Assembly: GCA_011319805.1 (NCBI GenBank) | Contig: SJRY01000040.1 | Coordinates: forward strand, 585,197 to 649,196 | DNA length: 64,000 bases | DNA from: Macrocybe gigantea | Taxonomy: Eukaryota; Basidiomycota; Agaricomycetes; Agaricales; Callistosporiaceae | Reading direction: 5' to 3' | Shown here: one piece after another, positions 1 to 12,621 of the stretch | Layout of the letters: every line of letters starts with the position of its first letter | Position numbering within the stretch: the stretch's first letter is position 1 | Notes under the pieces: model-generated | The model's database searches: none | Told to the model about the DNA's origin: nothing | What the model saw: only the letters and a program-made list of their open reading frames with translations | Made by a program: the position numbers and the translations under genes

Positions 1-2124
1 TCCTTTAGTGCATCGAGCAGGAACGAAGTTGCTGGTTGAATCATATTCTGGGACATAAAAATATCAACAACCTATAGATAGCATTGAAATCAGCATAAGT
101 TAAGACGATAGAACCAGACCCGCCTTACCCTCTCAATATCGACAAGGGGACCGGTCTCGTCGTTGACGAGCTGCGTTGCGAACTCAGCACCCTTCTCCGG
201 GTTGGTACGCATTATATGTTGTAACAATGCCGTATAATCGGGATGGTAGCCAACTTTCTTCGCATACAAAACAATTTTGTCCGTCTGACCTGTCTCAGCG
301 AAGCAAGCTATGACTTTGTTTGGAACATTTGCGCGCAGATAGACACTCAGAGCAAGCGTCATGTCATGCAGTCGGACAATATCGCCGAGTTCTTCGCTGC
401 AAGTGAGCTTTCCCAAAGTATGAGTTCAACGTTAGTCGCGGAAGATGAGTAGCATACCTTGTTCTCCTTCAGCCATTTCTCCAACAACTGCTTTCGGCCT
501 TGTTGAAGAACAGGACGAGCAAGTTCCAAAGACTCCAGATGGTTGAGCTCCCCCTTCTCAAGCAAGATACCGAAATACTGAAGAATCGGGGACAATCCAC
601 CAGGCGGTGTAGGAGCTTGCTTGAATGACTCGATGACGGCGACTGTTCGCAATATGCCCTGAAAGACATAGTTCACAATGCAGAACACAGAAAGACCGAT
701 ATTGACATACCCTTGGAGAATTGGCAGCGATCTTAGCAGCTTCCCCGTACTGACCAGCCTGGAACAATTGCTGATATTGTCTGACATACAAGTCATCAGC
801 ACCAGGAAGGTTGGCACGGCTAGCGAGTTTAAACGCGAGGTCCGTGTTGTTGAGCGTTTGGAGAATGTAAGGTACGATGGTCTGCTCATCAACGCTCACA
901 CTCAAAACTTGTCCCTTCTTGTTCACGCCGATGATACCATTCGTAGCTTCGTGTTCCGCCGTGACAAAAATGGTTTCACCAGAAATTCGGTTCATGTAGA
1001 CGCAAGCACCAGACTCCAGGTCATAGAGGTGGATGAAACCGAACTTAGTGACCAAAAAGACGATACCGTGCTTCTTCGACACCTGCATTGCAACAGGGAA
1101 GTCGTTGACAGCCTCTGGTGGAAAGTAGACTTCGACAGCTTTCTTCACGAAGGGAGGATCTGGTGCAGCATGGTCTATCTCCACAATATGAAGCTAGAAG
1201 AACAATGAAAATAATGCATAGCGTCAGTCGTGATTGAGACGAACCTTGGCACCCGTCGCCGTCCTCACAGCAAACGTGAAAAGCTTCGTGGGCTTCTGGT
1301 GATCATCCAGCTTGATCTCCGCGAAGGCTGCGGCGTGGCCCTCGATAGGTTGACTGACTCCACGATCCCTACTGAACAACTGCATAGCGCCTTTGACCTT
1401 GAAGGCAGACGGGTTGGTCGTGTTCCCGGAGATCCCAATCAAAACGAGCCACTTTTCATCGGGAGTGACGCGGTAATTGATGATCTGGGCACCAGCTAGA
1501 GTAGGATGGCGATCGAAGACCTTCTGAGGTAGAGACGTGGGATCTGCGATGCTCCAATGATACACGGCGGTTTCGGTTACCATTCCAAGCGTGGACTCGG
1601 AGACCCATTTCCAAAAAACGACATCTTCGTTGTTCATATGCGACTTGATCTTCTGCTTGTGTTCAATGTCAAAGATCTGCAACGTGCGGCCGGCTGCGGG
1701 AATGAAGACGGGTGCTGAGCATGAGGCAGACAGGAAACAGATCGGTCCGCACACCTTTCAATGCCAAAACTTTTCTTGTAGGGTGCATAATAGCAGAGTC
1801 TGCTGTGATGGGCCGACGCATGACATTGTTGGCGTCCGCCAGGTCGATGATGACAACCTGGTTTTGTTCATTGACTTTCTCTCGTACACATATAAAGTGG
1901 TCGGATTCAAGAGTTAGGGTCTACAAAAGAAACAGAATTCAGCCGCGGAGCACGACTACGAAACCGAAGGCGCCGACCTGCAAAACAATAGTTGGTACAC
2001 GCCAGCGAATTGCGTCGCGTCAGAAACTCACCTGAAACGATATTGACGCGGGTTGAATGCCCAAGCTTGATAGTTGGAGATGTTCACAGAAGGAGATGGG
2101 CTTTGAGGCGTCTACTGCAGCCAT
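1..2124 (-). CDS. CHC1: Clathrin heavy chain, N-terminal part (runs off left edge)
   Basis: Clathrin heavy chain forms the triskelion legs that coat vesicles at the plasma membrane, trans-Golgi and endosomes. The start at 2124 gives [17 protein letters not shown], then an intron (about 1920-2030), then [19 protein letters not shown] and [19 protein letters not shown], which are the N-terminal beta-propeller. Further propeller sequence ([39 protein letters not shown]) lies at 1224-1700. The linker ([20 protein letters not shown]) and first leg repeats follow, and the edge exon reads [19 protein letters not shown]. About 600 of the usual 1,680 residues are inside the window, so the C-terminal leg and trimerisation region are missing. 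Introns are short with good consensus sites. The next gene (PQ-loop protein) lies 185 bases upstream on the same strand. Identification is secure. Confidence 0.96.
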
Positions 2125-2309
2125 GGCGGAGGAGGAGGTTGGAGGGTGCTAGGGTGAGACTCAGCACCGGAGGATGGGGTGGAAGGGCGAAGTCGTGTTT
2201 GGCTCTATTTTGCGTGCTTGTACCACACCTCGTTTGGCAACGGCACCACAGAGAACTTTTCATGACTATGGTAACTAGGCTAATCTATACGTCTACAATT
2301 GTACATGCA

Positions 2310-3517
2310 TCAAGAAGCGAGTCGCAAGGCCTCCTCTAGCTCATCCTCTTCAGCCAACGGCATGTGCGCAGGCGGGGCATTGCCGTACATTATTCGCTGT
2401 GCAACGATTGCTAGCGAACGGTTATGAACCAAGTTCGCAGCAAGAAGTAACTAGACTCACCGCAGTCAATGGACAACTGGAACACCGCACAGACCTGGAA
2501 CTGAAGCGGAGAATGTTGCAGGAAGAAATAGACAGTCCTTGAGCGACGCTTGAGCGATGAGTAGAACCTAGGTGCAGCAAACATGCGCACTTGAATGAAT
2601 CCCCTCCAAGCCAGCCTAACAGTGTGGACATGCGAAATCCGTAAAGAGAACATTGTTGATAGTTACTAGACAACAGCGTTAGGAAATTGAACGGGAAATC
2701 GACAGTGAACCAACCTAATGAGTTGGGGTATCGGTAAGGTGCTTTCCAGACCAAGTGCCATAAAACCAAGTAGGGATATATAAACTGGAGAACGTCCCAT
2801 AATTAGGAAAAGAATGGCTTGACATAAACTAGTGAGTCATGGTCAAACTTCGGAATGACGTGTTGTATAAACTGATGGCATACATGAATCCCGCCAAAAA
2901 CTCGATGTATTGGGCGTAAGGTTTCCATTGCCAATATGACGCAAGGCGGGGAGAACCCCCAAGAACTCCGGGACTGGTTCTTGGCCGATAGTGTATGCAG
3001 ATGTATAGGAGTGCGAGCTGAGAAACTAAACATGAACAGTGACAATTTTGCGACGGGGCAAGAGACACACCTGGGCAAAGATCATAAGGAGAGACTGTAG
3101 CAAAAGAGCAAATTCGAAATGTTCTCTAAAATAGCGATAATCAGATTGAAATATCGAGACTTGAGATGCCGAAATGAATGAACCCTAGCCAGAAGAAACA
3201 TCTGGTGATGTTTGCCAACAACCTATGATAGTCCATGTTAGGCAGTGGCCGCAAGTTTAAAAGAAATGCTCTAACAAGATTCCACAGATATCACGAGAGA
3301 AGCCGGTCGAGTCCCTTTGGCGTATCAGCATTTCATGAAATGGACAGCACAGGAATTAGAAGAAACCTTTTCCGCACGATTGAGAGCGCTTGATCGGCAT
3401 AGACCTGAATTCAAGGGACTAAGCCGCCTCAAGTTCAGTTCCTGCAGGTATGCTCACCAGGGGTGGTCCGATTGCCATGCCCACCGAAGCCGCAATAGAA
3501 AGCCATGATGCGACCAT
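2310..3517 (-). CDS. ANY1: PQ-loop repeat membrane protein, Any1/SLC66 type
   Basis: Multi-exon gene that no single long ORF reveals. The chosen start gives MVASWLSIAASVGMAIGPPL, then VYADQALSIVRK, DSTGFSRDICGILL, ANITRCFFWLG, FEFALLLQSLLMIFAQ, a spacer with WQWKPYAQYIEFLAG, then ALGLESTLPIPQLISNYQQ, SLYGFRMSTLLGWLGGDSFK, PLQFQVCAVFQLSIDC and finally AIVAQRIMYGNAPPAH. The proline-glutamine pairs and the GWLGGDSFK segment are typical of PQ-loop proteins related to yeast Any1/Cfs1 and SLC66A2, which act in endosome/TGN phospholipid asymmetry or transport. The membrane location follows from several hydrophobic segments. The C-terminus ends EEDELEEALRLAS, which resembles a ubiquitin-interacting motif. 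Introns are about 50-65 bases. Family assignment is good; equivalence to Any1 rather than another PQ-loop member is inference. Confidence 0.85.
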
Positions 3518-3836
3518 GGTCGCTGCGCACTGTAGACGCAGCAACACCCACCAAAGGGTGTTTGCCCAATCACGTGGACGGGGAATAGTATGAAATTAGA
3601 CGATCAAGCAACTCGACAGCATTCATCAACGTCGCCTTGCCCCCTAGCTATCAACAAGGATCATTCAAGTCGATACCAGTGCGGCTAGCCGAAGACTAGA
3701 CTCTCTGTTCATCACACTTGACGAAAAGCCCACTAGAAGACCATACATTACGAATCGAACTTTCGCTATCCACCTATTTATTTCTCTGCAGCTTCAAGTG
3801 ACCACTGCCCCCTAATTCGTCCGCTCGTTAACTCTA
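3518..3836. promoter_or_regulatory. Divergent intergenic region between PQ-loop gene and GMT1
   Basis: 319 bases between the two start codons, so it must hold both promoters and 5' leaders. I see no TATA box I would defend and no repeat. The stretch nearest the + strand gene is pyrimidine-rich, as is common before fungal start codons. Confidence 0.4.
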
Positions 3837-5412
3837 ATGTCAGTTTCTCATGAAAGACCCTCGGTGGCTGAAGAAGATGCGGCAGAGGTGAAAAAGGCGT
3901 TGGCGACGGGCGGAATGAAGGAAACGCAGGCTGGCGGTTGTAAGTCCCAACGCATCTGCTTCCGTGAAGAGGCCAGCTGAGCTATGCGAAAGCATCTTCG
4001 ATTATATGTTATTGCCTCGCGTCCATAATCATGACGCTTGTCAACAAGGTCATTGCTACTTCTGAGTTTCATTGCATGAGCCTCGCTGACCTCTTTGGAT
4101 TAGTTTGTCGTGTCCGGGGCCAACTTTTCGATGAACTTTTTGCTGTTGACAATGCAATCGGCTGTTTGCGTCGCTTGTGTCTTGGCGGTCAAGAAAACTG
4201 GCATTATAACGTTTCGTTCATTTGACAGTAAAGACGCCAAAGCCTGGTTTCCGATAAGTTTTCTTTTGGTGAGCGTTATATATACCGGGTCAAAAAGTTT
4301 GGTATGTCATTTCTGGCCATATTCGATGACCTGGTGCTTAAAACGGCCCCAGCAACATTTGAGCATACCAGTGTACACAATATTTAAGAATCTTACCATA
4401 ATCCTAATTGTATGGATTACCGTCATCTGCGGCATCCCTCCGTTACTGACAATGCGATATCAAGGCATACGGCGAAGTCATCTGGTTCGGTGGTCGAGTT
4501 ACTGCCTTGACATTTATATCTTTCATTTTTATGGCAAGTACCAGTCGGCGGCGCCGAAATGCACATGTCAGTCTGAGCTTAGCACCAGGTACTATCTTCC
4601 GTCATTGCCGCATGGGCCGACGTTTCTAGTGCATTCAGTTCCTCATTGCCGGCAGTCAGTAACGGCGCCAGCATTGGGTCCCTGCTGGCTGTCAAGGGCA
4701 TAGTTCGCCACCTGAACATTGGATATTTTTGGATGCTTGTTAACTGCTTAACTAGCGCTGCGTACGTAAGTGAAAGTCACTCTCCTCGTAGGGCTCCTGT
4801 ATGAAATATGGTTGGACAGGTGCTCACTATGAGAAAACGAATCAAAGCGACAGGATTCTCCGACTGGGATTCCATGTTCTACAACAATCTTCTCTGCATA
4901 CCCGTTCTCGTCATTTGCTCTATCGTTGTGGAAGATTGGGGATGCGATAACTTGGCTCGAAATTTGTGGGTGGGATCGCTGTTTGGATGCCAGGCATTAA
5001 TAACATCAAATACAGCCCCAGGGAGACGCGCTCTTTTTTGTTAACGGCAATCGCCTTCTCAGGTGCAGCGGCGGTTGGTATCTCGTATACGACCGCCTGG
5101 TGCGTCAGAGTTACCAGCAGCACAACTTACAGGTGAGGCCTTTGTTTGATCCCCTGGGTTGTGTATTGCTCAGTCCTTTTCAGCATGGTGGGTGCATTGA
5201 ACAAGTTGCCAGTCGCTGCTTCCGGAATGCTGTTCTTCAACGACCCTGTGACATTTGGATCAGCGTCGGCGATAGCTGTGGGCTTTCTTGCGGGTTTGTT
5301 GTACGCTGTGGCAAAGAACAATCAAAAGAAGGATGACAATCGGAGAGAGGCGGATAATATCCTTCCTCTCGCGCATCGCGGACAGCCGCGGTCGGATAAG
5401 GGAAAGCTATGA
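3837..5412 (+). CDS. GMT1: GDP-mannose transporter (Golgi)
   Basis: Nucleotide-sugar transporter that brings GDP-mannose into the Golgi in exchange for GMP, feeding mannosylation of proteins, lipids and capsule or wall glycans. The start at 3837 gives [20 protein letters not shown]. After an intron come [37 protein letters not shown], and [19 protein letters not shown] followed by IYTGSKSL. Then follow [50 protein letters not shown], the FYNNLL segment and [18 protein letters not shown]. The GALNK stretch is the conserved GDP-mannose binding motif. The cytosolic tail is [16 protein letters not shown], ending at 5412. About seven exons with short introns; no frame problem was seen. Equivalent to yeast Vrg4 and Cryptococcus Gmt1/2. 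Confidence 0.95.
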
Positions 5413-5867
5413 CGCTACCTTTCCCCTGATTTCCATCAATCACATGAGCTCGTCTTGCACCATTTCCGCGCTTAGTTCGTTGGCGTATTTGAGTCGAACG
5501 TGGTATACTTTGCGTACGTTGTAGCTATACACATTCTGGTGGACATTGTGCGGCTGCGGGTGGCCGTAATTTGGCTTAGAAACTAGCTTCAGGGCATCTG
5601 ACTTGCCGTCAGAATCGGGACAAGAAACTGTCTAGGAAGCGCCGGGTTCGTGCTGATAAGATATATAAACCTTTGAATCTTCTCCTCCCCAAGCTCTCTC
5701 TCTCTCCGCATCCATTTGCCCAGAAAACTCTACAAGAGCCCTGTGATTTGTATCGCGGAACTTGGGGCTGAGTCACACTTTTTCCGGCCTTGTACTCCCG
5801 ATAAGCTCATTTTGGACGTATTCTACACCATCATCTCGACCACTAAACATCATTCGGATAGTCTGCA
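5413..5867 (+). promoter_or_regulatory. Pyruvate carboxylase upstream region with TATA box
   Basis: 455 bases between the GMT1 stop and the PYC start, genes in the same direction. A clear TATATAAA lies at 5662-5669. About 25 bases later comes a pyrimidine run rich in CT repeats (about 5694-5712), a common layout for basidiomycete transcription starts. The first half is presumably the GMT1 3' end. Assignment as promoter is inference from position and motif. Confidence 0.5.
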
Positions 5868-8800
5868 ATGACTTCCCAAGATAATACCCTTCACCCTCCG
5901 AGACTCGCAGGGCTGTTTGCCAGCACACCCAGCGTCCCCGGGACCCCAGTTCATTCCATACAGACCATGAGAAGGAAGTCGGCTGGACATGGAGGGCCCT
6001 TGACAAAAATTCTGGTGGCCAATCGTGGTGTACCGCTCTTCCACCAGACATACCCCTCATTCCATGCTAAACCTCTTCATGTTCCCAGGAAATTGCTATC
6101 CGTGTCTTCCGAACAGCCCACGAACTCGCGATGCACACCGTGGCCATCTATTCGTTTGAAGATCGCCTCTCCGCTCATCGTCAAAAGGTGCAGCAGGATG
6201 TCAACATTTTTCGACAGAATGAGAGAAATTGACAGTTCCTTTGGGTTTCTAGTCGGATGAGGCTTATCAGGTCGGGAAAGGCTTGACGCCGGTGGGAGCA
6301 TATCTCGCCCAGGACGACATCATCAGAATCGCTCTTGAGCATGGCGTCGACATGATCCACCCTGGGTACGTCCCTTCTCTACTTCCCGGAGCCCCAGATA
6401 ATTGACGTGTTATTGGCAGTTACGGATTCCTGGCTGAAAACGCCGAGTTCGCGCGCAAAGTCGAACAGGCAGGCATTGCCTTCGTCGGACCATCCCCTGA
6501 AGTCATTGATGGTCTCGGAGACAAGACCAAAGCGCGCTCTCTTGGTGATCCTCTCGAAACTCCTCAAAATGGGTCATTCCTGTTCTGACGGCCCATTGAA
6601 AAAAGCCATCCAGGTCGGAGTCCCAGTTGTGCCCGGTACACCTGGACCGGTCTCGTCATATGCGGAGGGCGAAGCCTTCATCAAGGAATATGGGCTACCT
6701 GGTCAGATGTTGTCTGTTATGCAGGTCTTTCCGACTCTTAACTCCCTCTTCCACCTGTAGTCATCATCAAAGCAGCCATGGGTGGTGGAGGTCGTGGTAT
6801 GCGCGTCGTTCGCGAGCAATCCGATTTCCAAACGTCTTTTGAACGCGCCGTGAGCGAGGCAAAATCCGCTTTTGGCGATGGAACCGTTTTCATCGAACGC
6901 TTCTTGGAGCGCCCACGCCACATCGAAGTACAGCTCCTCGCTGACTCGCAAGGTAACACCGTCCACCTCTTTGAACGCGACTGCTCCGTACAGAGAAGGC
7001 ATCAAAAGGTCGTCGAGGTGGCTCCCGCCTTGCACTTGCAGGAGGAAGTCAGGCAGGCTATCTTGAACGACGCTATCAAGCTCGCGAAGAAGGTCGGGTA
7101 CAGGAATGCAGGGACTGCTGAATTTTTGGTCGATCAAATGGGCAGACACTACTTCATTGAAATTAACCCGCGTATTCAAGTCGAACATACGATCACTGGT
7201 GGGTGCTGACTCTGTCACCACTCGGACCATGGCTAACGTGCGCCCCTCAGAGGAGATCACTGGAATAGACATTGTTGCAGCGCAGATCCAAATCGCTGCA
7301 GGTGCTACCCTTCCACAGCTCGGGCTGACACAGGATGCTATTACGAAGCGTGGATTCGCCATTCAATGTCGCATCACGACCGAGGATCCTGCGCAAAACT
7401 TCCAACCTGACACTGGAAAGATCGAGGTCTATCGCAGTGCAGGTGGCAACGGTGTGCGTCTGGATGCAAGTTCTGGTTTCGCTGGTGCTCAGATCACGGT
7501 TCGTCGTGGCAGTCCCTTACTTTTGGTTCTGTACTAATGTTCGAGTTGTAGCCTCATTACGACAGTTTGTTGGTAAAATGCACCGTCAGTGGCGCTACCT
7601 ACGAAGTGGCTCGTCGTAAGATGCTTCGGGCTTTGGTGGAATTCCGTATCCGAGGTGTCAAGGTACGTATCACTATTGACCTGAGGAAAAGCATGTGCTA
7701 ATTTTGCCTCAGACCAATATTCCCTTCCTGTTCCGCCTGTTGACACACGACGTTTTCATCGGCGGCAAGACCTGGACAACTGTGCGTCCCTATAGGACTT
7801 TCCCATTCTTGAAATTCATTTTCCCTAGTTCATCGACGATACTCCTGATCTCTTCAAGCTTGTCCAAAGCCAGAACCGTGCTCAAAAACTCCTGGCATAC
7901 CTTGGAGACTTGGCTGTTAATGGCAGTTCCATCAAGGGCCAGACCGTAAGGACAATGTCCTCTGCTGCAGTATGCATTGTTCATCTATTTCATTGTCAGG
8001 GCGAGCCTGGCCTCAAGAACGAAATTGTTATCCCCAAACTGAAGGACCGCGAAGATCTAAACGGACCTCCCTTCGACACGTACTTCCCCTGTCAGGTCGG
8101 TTGGCGCAACATCATTGTCGAGCAGGGACCCGCAGCCTTCGCCAAGGCTGTCCGCGAATACCCAGGATGCCTCATCATGGACACTACATGGCGTGACGCC
8201 CACCAGTCCCTTCTCGCTACCCGCCTTCGAACCATAGATATGGTCAACATTGCAAAGGAGACGAGCTGGGCATTGGCCAACGCGTTCAGTCTTGAGTGCT
8301 GGGGAGGAGCAACGTTCGACGTCGCAATGAGATTCTTGTACGAGGATCCTTGGGAACGTTTGGTGAGTTTCCTCTACGGTCAGCAGATTCCGCGTCTAAT
8401 TTCTACTTCTTTGGTGAAGAGGACCCTCCGTCGCCTTGTTCCCAACATTCCTTTCCAAGCCCTTGTTCGAGGTGCCAACGGCGTAGGATACACAAGTTAC
8501 CCGTAAGTGGCCCACCATCACGACGGTTCGTTGCTGCATACACTATTATATAGAGATAACGCCATATACGATTTCTCCAAAAAAGCTGTGGAAAACGGTC
8601 TCGATATCTTCCGTGTCTTTGACTCCTTGAATTACGTTGGTAAGTGAAGGCAGAAATGCACCAAACCGCTGATAACCGAGCTAGGCACGAACGTACAGAA
8701 AACGTGAGTAAACCCTCGCGCTCTAGAAATACTAGTCATGCAATGGTGATATATAGATGCGCCTCGGAATCGATGCAGCGAAACAAGCGGGAGGCGTTGT

Positions 8801-10896
8801 CGAAGCTGTCGTCTGCTATAGCGGTGACGTCGCCAGTCCCAACGAAAAGAAATATACGTTGCAATACTACCTTGACTTCGTCGACCAGCTTGTCAAGGAA
8901 GGCATTCACATCCTTGGAGTTAAGGACATGGCTGGTCTCTTGAAACCAGAGGCCGCGAAACTGTACGCTTGGATCATGTTTCTGCCGATCCTGTTCCCTC
9001 TGACAAGTCCGCAATAGGCTCGTTGGTGCCATCCGAAAGGCATACCCTGATTTACCTATTCACGTACATTCCCATGATACGGCGGGCATTGCCGCGGCAA
9101 GCATGCTTGCTGCGGCTGCTGCCGGCGCTGATGTTGTGGATGTGGCCATCGACAGTCAGGACTTTACCTCTAGCTAATCGTGGATTTGACTGAGATGCAC
9201 CTTTTCAGGCATGTCGGGTCTCACGTCTCAACCAGCCATGGGCGCCGTGTGCATGGCTCTGGAACAAACCTCGATGGGAACTGGAATTCGATATGAAGAT
9301 ATCCAAGCTCTTAACATGTACTGGAGCCAGGTCCGCATGCTCTACGCCTGCTTCGAAGCAAATGTCCGCGCGTCCGATTCCAGTGTATTCGAACATGAGA
9401 TGCCAGGTGGTCAGTACACGAACCTCATGGTGCGTATGACAGGGGAAGCTTTGCGTTCTTCACGCTTAATTTGTCCTACGCAGTTCCAAGCTTCCCAGCT
9501 GGGCCTCGGAACGCAGTGGTCAGGTTAGTCTGTTATCTCCGCGCATCATCGTCTTTGATGCGACGCCGAATTTTGCAGTCATCAAACAGAAATACGTCGA
9601 AGCCAACGATTTGGTAAGCTGAATTATTTCCAATGTTCTATCCTTCGCTCACGTCACCCCCATTTAAGTGCGGAAACATCATCAAGGTATTATCATTGGA
9701 TACCAGTATCAACCTTCTCTGACATTCTTCTAGGTTACACCTTCATCCAAAGTTGTTGGAGATTTCGCGCAATGGATGACGTCAAACAACTTCACAAAAG
9801 AAGATGTACTGGAGCGTGCCGAACACCTGGACTTCCCATCGTCCGTCGTCGAATTCTTCCAAGGGTACCTGGGCAGCCTGTGGGAGGTTTCCCAGAGCCG
9901 TTGCGGACAAAGATTATCAGGAACAAGCCCAGAATTGACGGGCGGCCTGGAGCGGTCCTTGAGCCCCTTGACTTCAAGAAAATCAAGGCAGAGCTACGGA
10001 ACAAATTTGGGAAACATATCACATCTACGGATGTGACTTCGTACGTCATGTATCCGAAGGTTTGTGAGCTCTTCGTGTCCGACATGTCGCTGCTGACAAA
10101 TCTGTCATATTCAAGGTCTTTGAGGAGTATCAAGGCTTCATTGAGAAGTATGGTGATCTGAGGTCCGTCTTTCTGGTTCATCGGATGATTTTCGATTCTC
10201 TTATCTATGTATCAAGCGTCGTTCCCACCCGTTACTTCCTGGGCCGTCCAGAATTGGGAGAAGAGATGCACATTTCTATTGAAAAAGGAAAGACGCTTAT
10301 TATACGGCTGATGGCTGTTGGGCCCGTGGAGGAGGGAAGGGCTCAACGGGACGTGTGGTTCGAAGTCAATGGCGAAGTGCGTGCTCTTTTCTCCAGGGAG
10401 AAAATATTTCAAATATATCTCATCAAAAAACAGGTCCGCTCGGTGGCTGTTGAAGACAAGAATTCTGCCGTTGAAACAGTTTCGCGGGAGAAGGCCACTT
10501 CAGATCCAGGATCAGTTGGTGCTCCCATGTCTGGTGTGGTGTAGAAGTCAGAGTCAAGGAAGGTCAGGAGATAAGGAAAGGAGACCCCGTTTGCGGTAAG
10601 TGCTGCAAGTTTGCATTCGTCTTGTCCATCAGCTGATCTCATCTGACGTATCTCAGTCCTGAGCGCCATGAAGGTAACTTGGGTTCCGTCAGATCTTTTC
10701 GCCATTTGTTTATGTCCCTATTTCAGATGGAGTCAGCGGTCACTGCCCCCGTATCTGGACACATCAAGCGCGTTGTTGTGCAAGAAGGTCTGCTTTCGAA
10801 AGCCCGAACCTATCACCTTCCCCTTTTCTTAATAGCATTTTTGAAACAGGGGATTCAATCAACCAAGGCGATCTTACAGTGGAGATTATGCATTGA
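5868..10896 (+). CDS. PYC1: Pyruvate carboxylase
   Basis: Biotin enzyme that carboxylates pyruvate to oxaloacetate using ATP and bicarbonate, replenishing the TCA cycle and feeding gluconeogenesis; cytosolic in most fungi. The start at 5868 reads [17 protein letters not shown] and leads to KILVANRG, the beginning of the biotin carboxylase domain. ATP-grasp residues include [14 protein letters not shown] (about 6770-6810), then [28 protein letters not shown] and INPRIQVEH. The carboxyltransferase domain has [15 protein letters not shown] (about 8190), [19 protein letters not shown] and [17 protein letters not shown]. The C-terminal biotinyl domain carries AMKMES. The biotin-accepting lysine codon is the last before an intron, so the AMKM motif is split across two exons. 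Around 20 short introns, some interrupting motifs. Full length, about 1,190 residues. No obvious mitochondrial presequence. Confidence 0.96.
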
Positions 10897-11076
10897 GCGA
10901 ACGCAATAGGAAAATGCCGGAATTCTGTAAAGATAGAGAATAGAAATGGAAAAAACATTGCATGGGTCATTCTTCCTTCTCGGCAGGACGTGCAACCGGA
11001 AACGATGTCGCCAGAAGGTACGGCGAAGATAAGTTATAATTGTGAGTTGAGGTGGACAAGTTTGAGGTACGTGAAG

Positions 11077-12371
11077 TTAATGGACAATGAAAGACGTTGC
11101 ATTCTGCAATTTCTGAACGCATTCCTTTTGAATTTCCGCCACGATTTCCTTTGCATGCAAATACATGTTTATATGCGGCGGTCTCCGTTGGAAGAGTATC
11201 ATACTTGCCTTCGCTGGCTGGACCTTATTCATAAGCCCGACGCCTAAACCCGACCAGACGACAATACGGTCCACATCGTCTGCTTTCTGCCCTTCAGCGT
11301 ATCTACTACGCAATGTACCTACATCTATGCCCTTCTCGAAATCTTCCACAGTACCTGCGCGTATCCATGCCATCAGTAAGCTTGAAACGGGGAAAGACAA
11401 TACGACACTTGCTGTTACGCAAACCTCGGCCGTCGATGCCGGCAGGCCAACCGAGGGTGCCTCTTGCTTCGTCAAAGGCCATCGTACGGACAGAGGCGGA
11501 GCTTTTGGCCGCGATTAAAGCCTGACGTTGGGGATTAGAGTACAAACTTTCTGAGGCGAGCAAAAAGCGAGTTCCAAAGACGGCTCCGGAGGCACCCAGA
11601 GTCAGAACAGCAGCCAGATGTCCGCCGTGAACAAATCCACCTGCGGCGATAATGGGCGGTCCGTCCTTTGGTACAGCTTCCAGGATGGAAGAAAGAAGCG
11701 TCAGCACGGGTTGGCCCGTACCTAGACCATGGCCACCAGCTTCGATGCCTAGCGATACGGGGCATCAGATGAAAGGAGTTATGAGCGAAAGCGAATCCGG
11801 GAAAAAGGAGCAACCTTGAGCCACAACAGCGTCTACTTTCCAGTCATTAACGGCGACTAAAGCCTCTTCGACAGTGGACACCTGTACGAATATCTTCGTG
11901 AAGCCAGGATTCTTCTCGTTATCGCGAATGAACTGGATCCACTGCTTCAATTTGACTCCAAATGAAAGCCACACGGCTTGCACGTTGTTCTCCAATGCAA
12001 TGGACAGCACTTCTGATGCTGGCGCATCTGGCTTCTCAAGTTGCCATCCGAGAAAACCGATTCCAATAGGCAATGGAGATTGTGCGTCGACGTTAAACGC
12101 AGCCCGAGCCATGGCCACTTCAGCTCTGAGCTTCTCAGGCTTCTCGTAGCCTTTTAATTCTTCCGTGAATAATAGCACGAACTGTATGCAACGTACAACC
12201 TACCCCAGGCCAGGAAGCCGAATCCACCGGCTAGTGAGACCTGGGACGCCAGGGCTCCTGGAAAGGAGAAAGTGAAGACTAAAGTTTCGAAATTGCTTCG
12301 GGCATACCACCGCTGGCTCCGGCCATGTTTCCGCATACGATCGGTGCTTTGATACCTGGAAGACAAGTCAT
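11077..12371 (-). CDS. Nitronate monooxygenase-type FMN enzyme (2-nitropropane dioxygenase family)
   Basis: TIM-barrel flavoprotein family that oxidises alkyl nitronates such as propionate 3-nitronate with O2. Exons give MTCLPGIKAPIVCGNMAGAS, SLAGGFGFLAW, GIGFLGWQLEKPDAPASEVL, VQAVWLSFGVKLKQWIQF, WKVDAVVAQ, GIEAGGHGLGTGQP, PPIIAAGGFVHGGHLAAVLT and LGASGAVFGTRFLLASES. The AQG-EAGGH and AAGG-GTRF segments are the FMN phosphate-binding parts of this family. The C-terminus is DVDRIVVWSGLGVGLMNK then EIVAEIQKECVQKL. An in-frame ATG also lies at 12383; I chose 12371 because it sits next to the conserved first strand. The last intron (60 nt) would use a GC donor (GCAAGT) and is open in frame, so it may be retained. 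Substrate not inferable. Confidence 0.85.
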
Positions 12372-12621
12372 TCTGGAATGCATCGAAGTTGGACTACATC
12401 AGGGCATACCGAGCAATCTAGTGAGCTTTGTCGAAACTCGAGGCAATGCCATGATGGACAATCCAGAGTTTTTATCACATTGCTTGCTAACACCCAACCC
12501 GGTCGGTTCATAGAGGTCTGGAAAAGGAAACAATTGTTTGCTGCTGTTTATTGGCCAAGCCCAGCCATCGTCGTCCCAAAACTTTCGACCATAGTCGTTG
12601 ATCTCAAAATCGTCGCCCATC
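12372..12621. promoter_or_regulatory. Shared divergent promoter region, NMO-type gene and SmB gene
   Basis: About 250 bases separate the two proposed start codons, so both promoters must lie here. A minus-strand frame is open through much of it (12399-12701) but ends before the NMO start, overlaps the SmB 5' end and resembles no family I know. I treat it as non-coding. Confidence 0.4.

Noticed and set aside
678..1208. 176-codon plus-strand ORF
   Set aside because: Antisense of clathrin heavy chain exons.
6703..7362. 219-codon minus-strand ORF
   Set aside because: Antisense of the pyruvate carboxylase biotin carboxylase domain.
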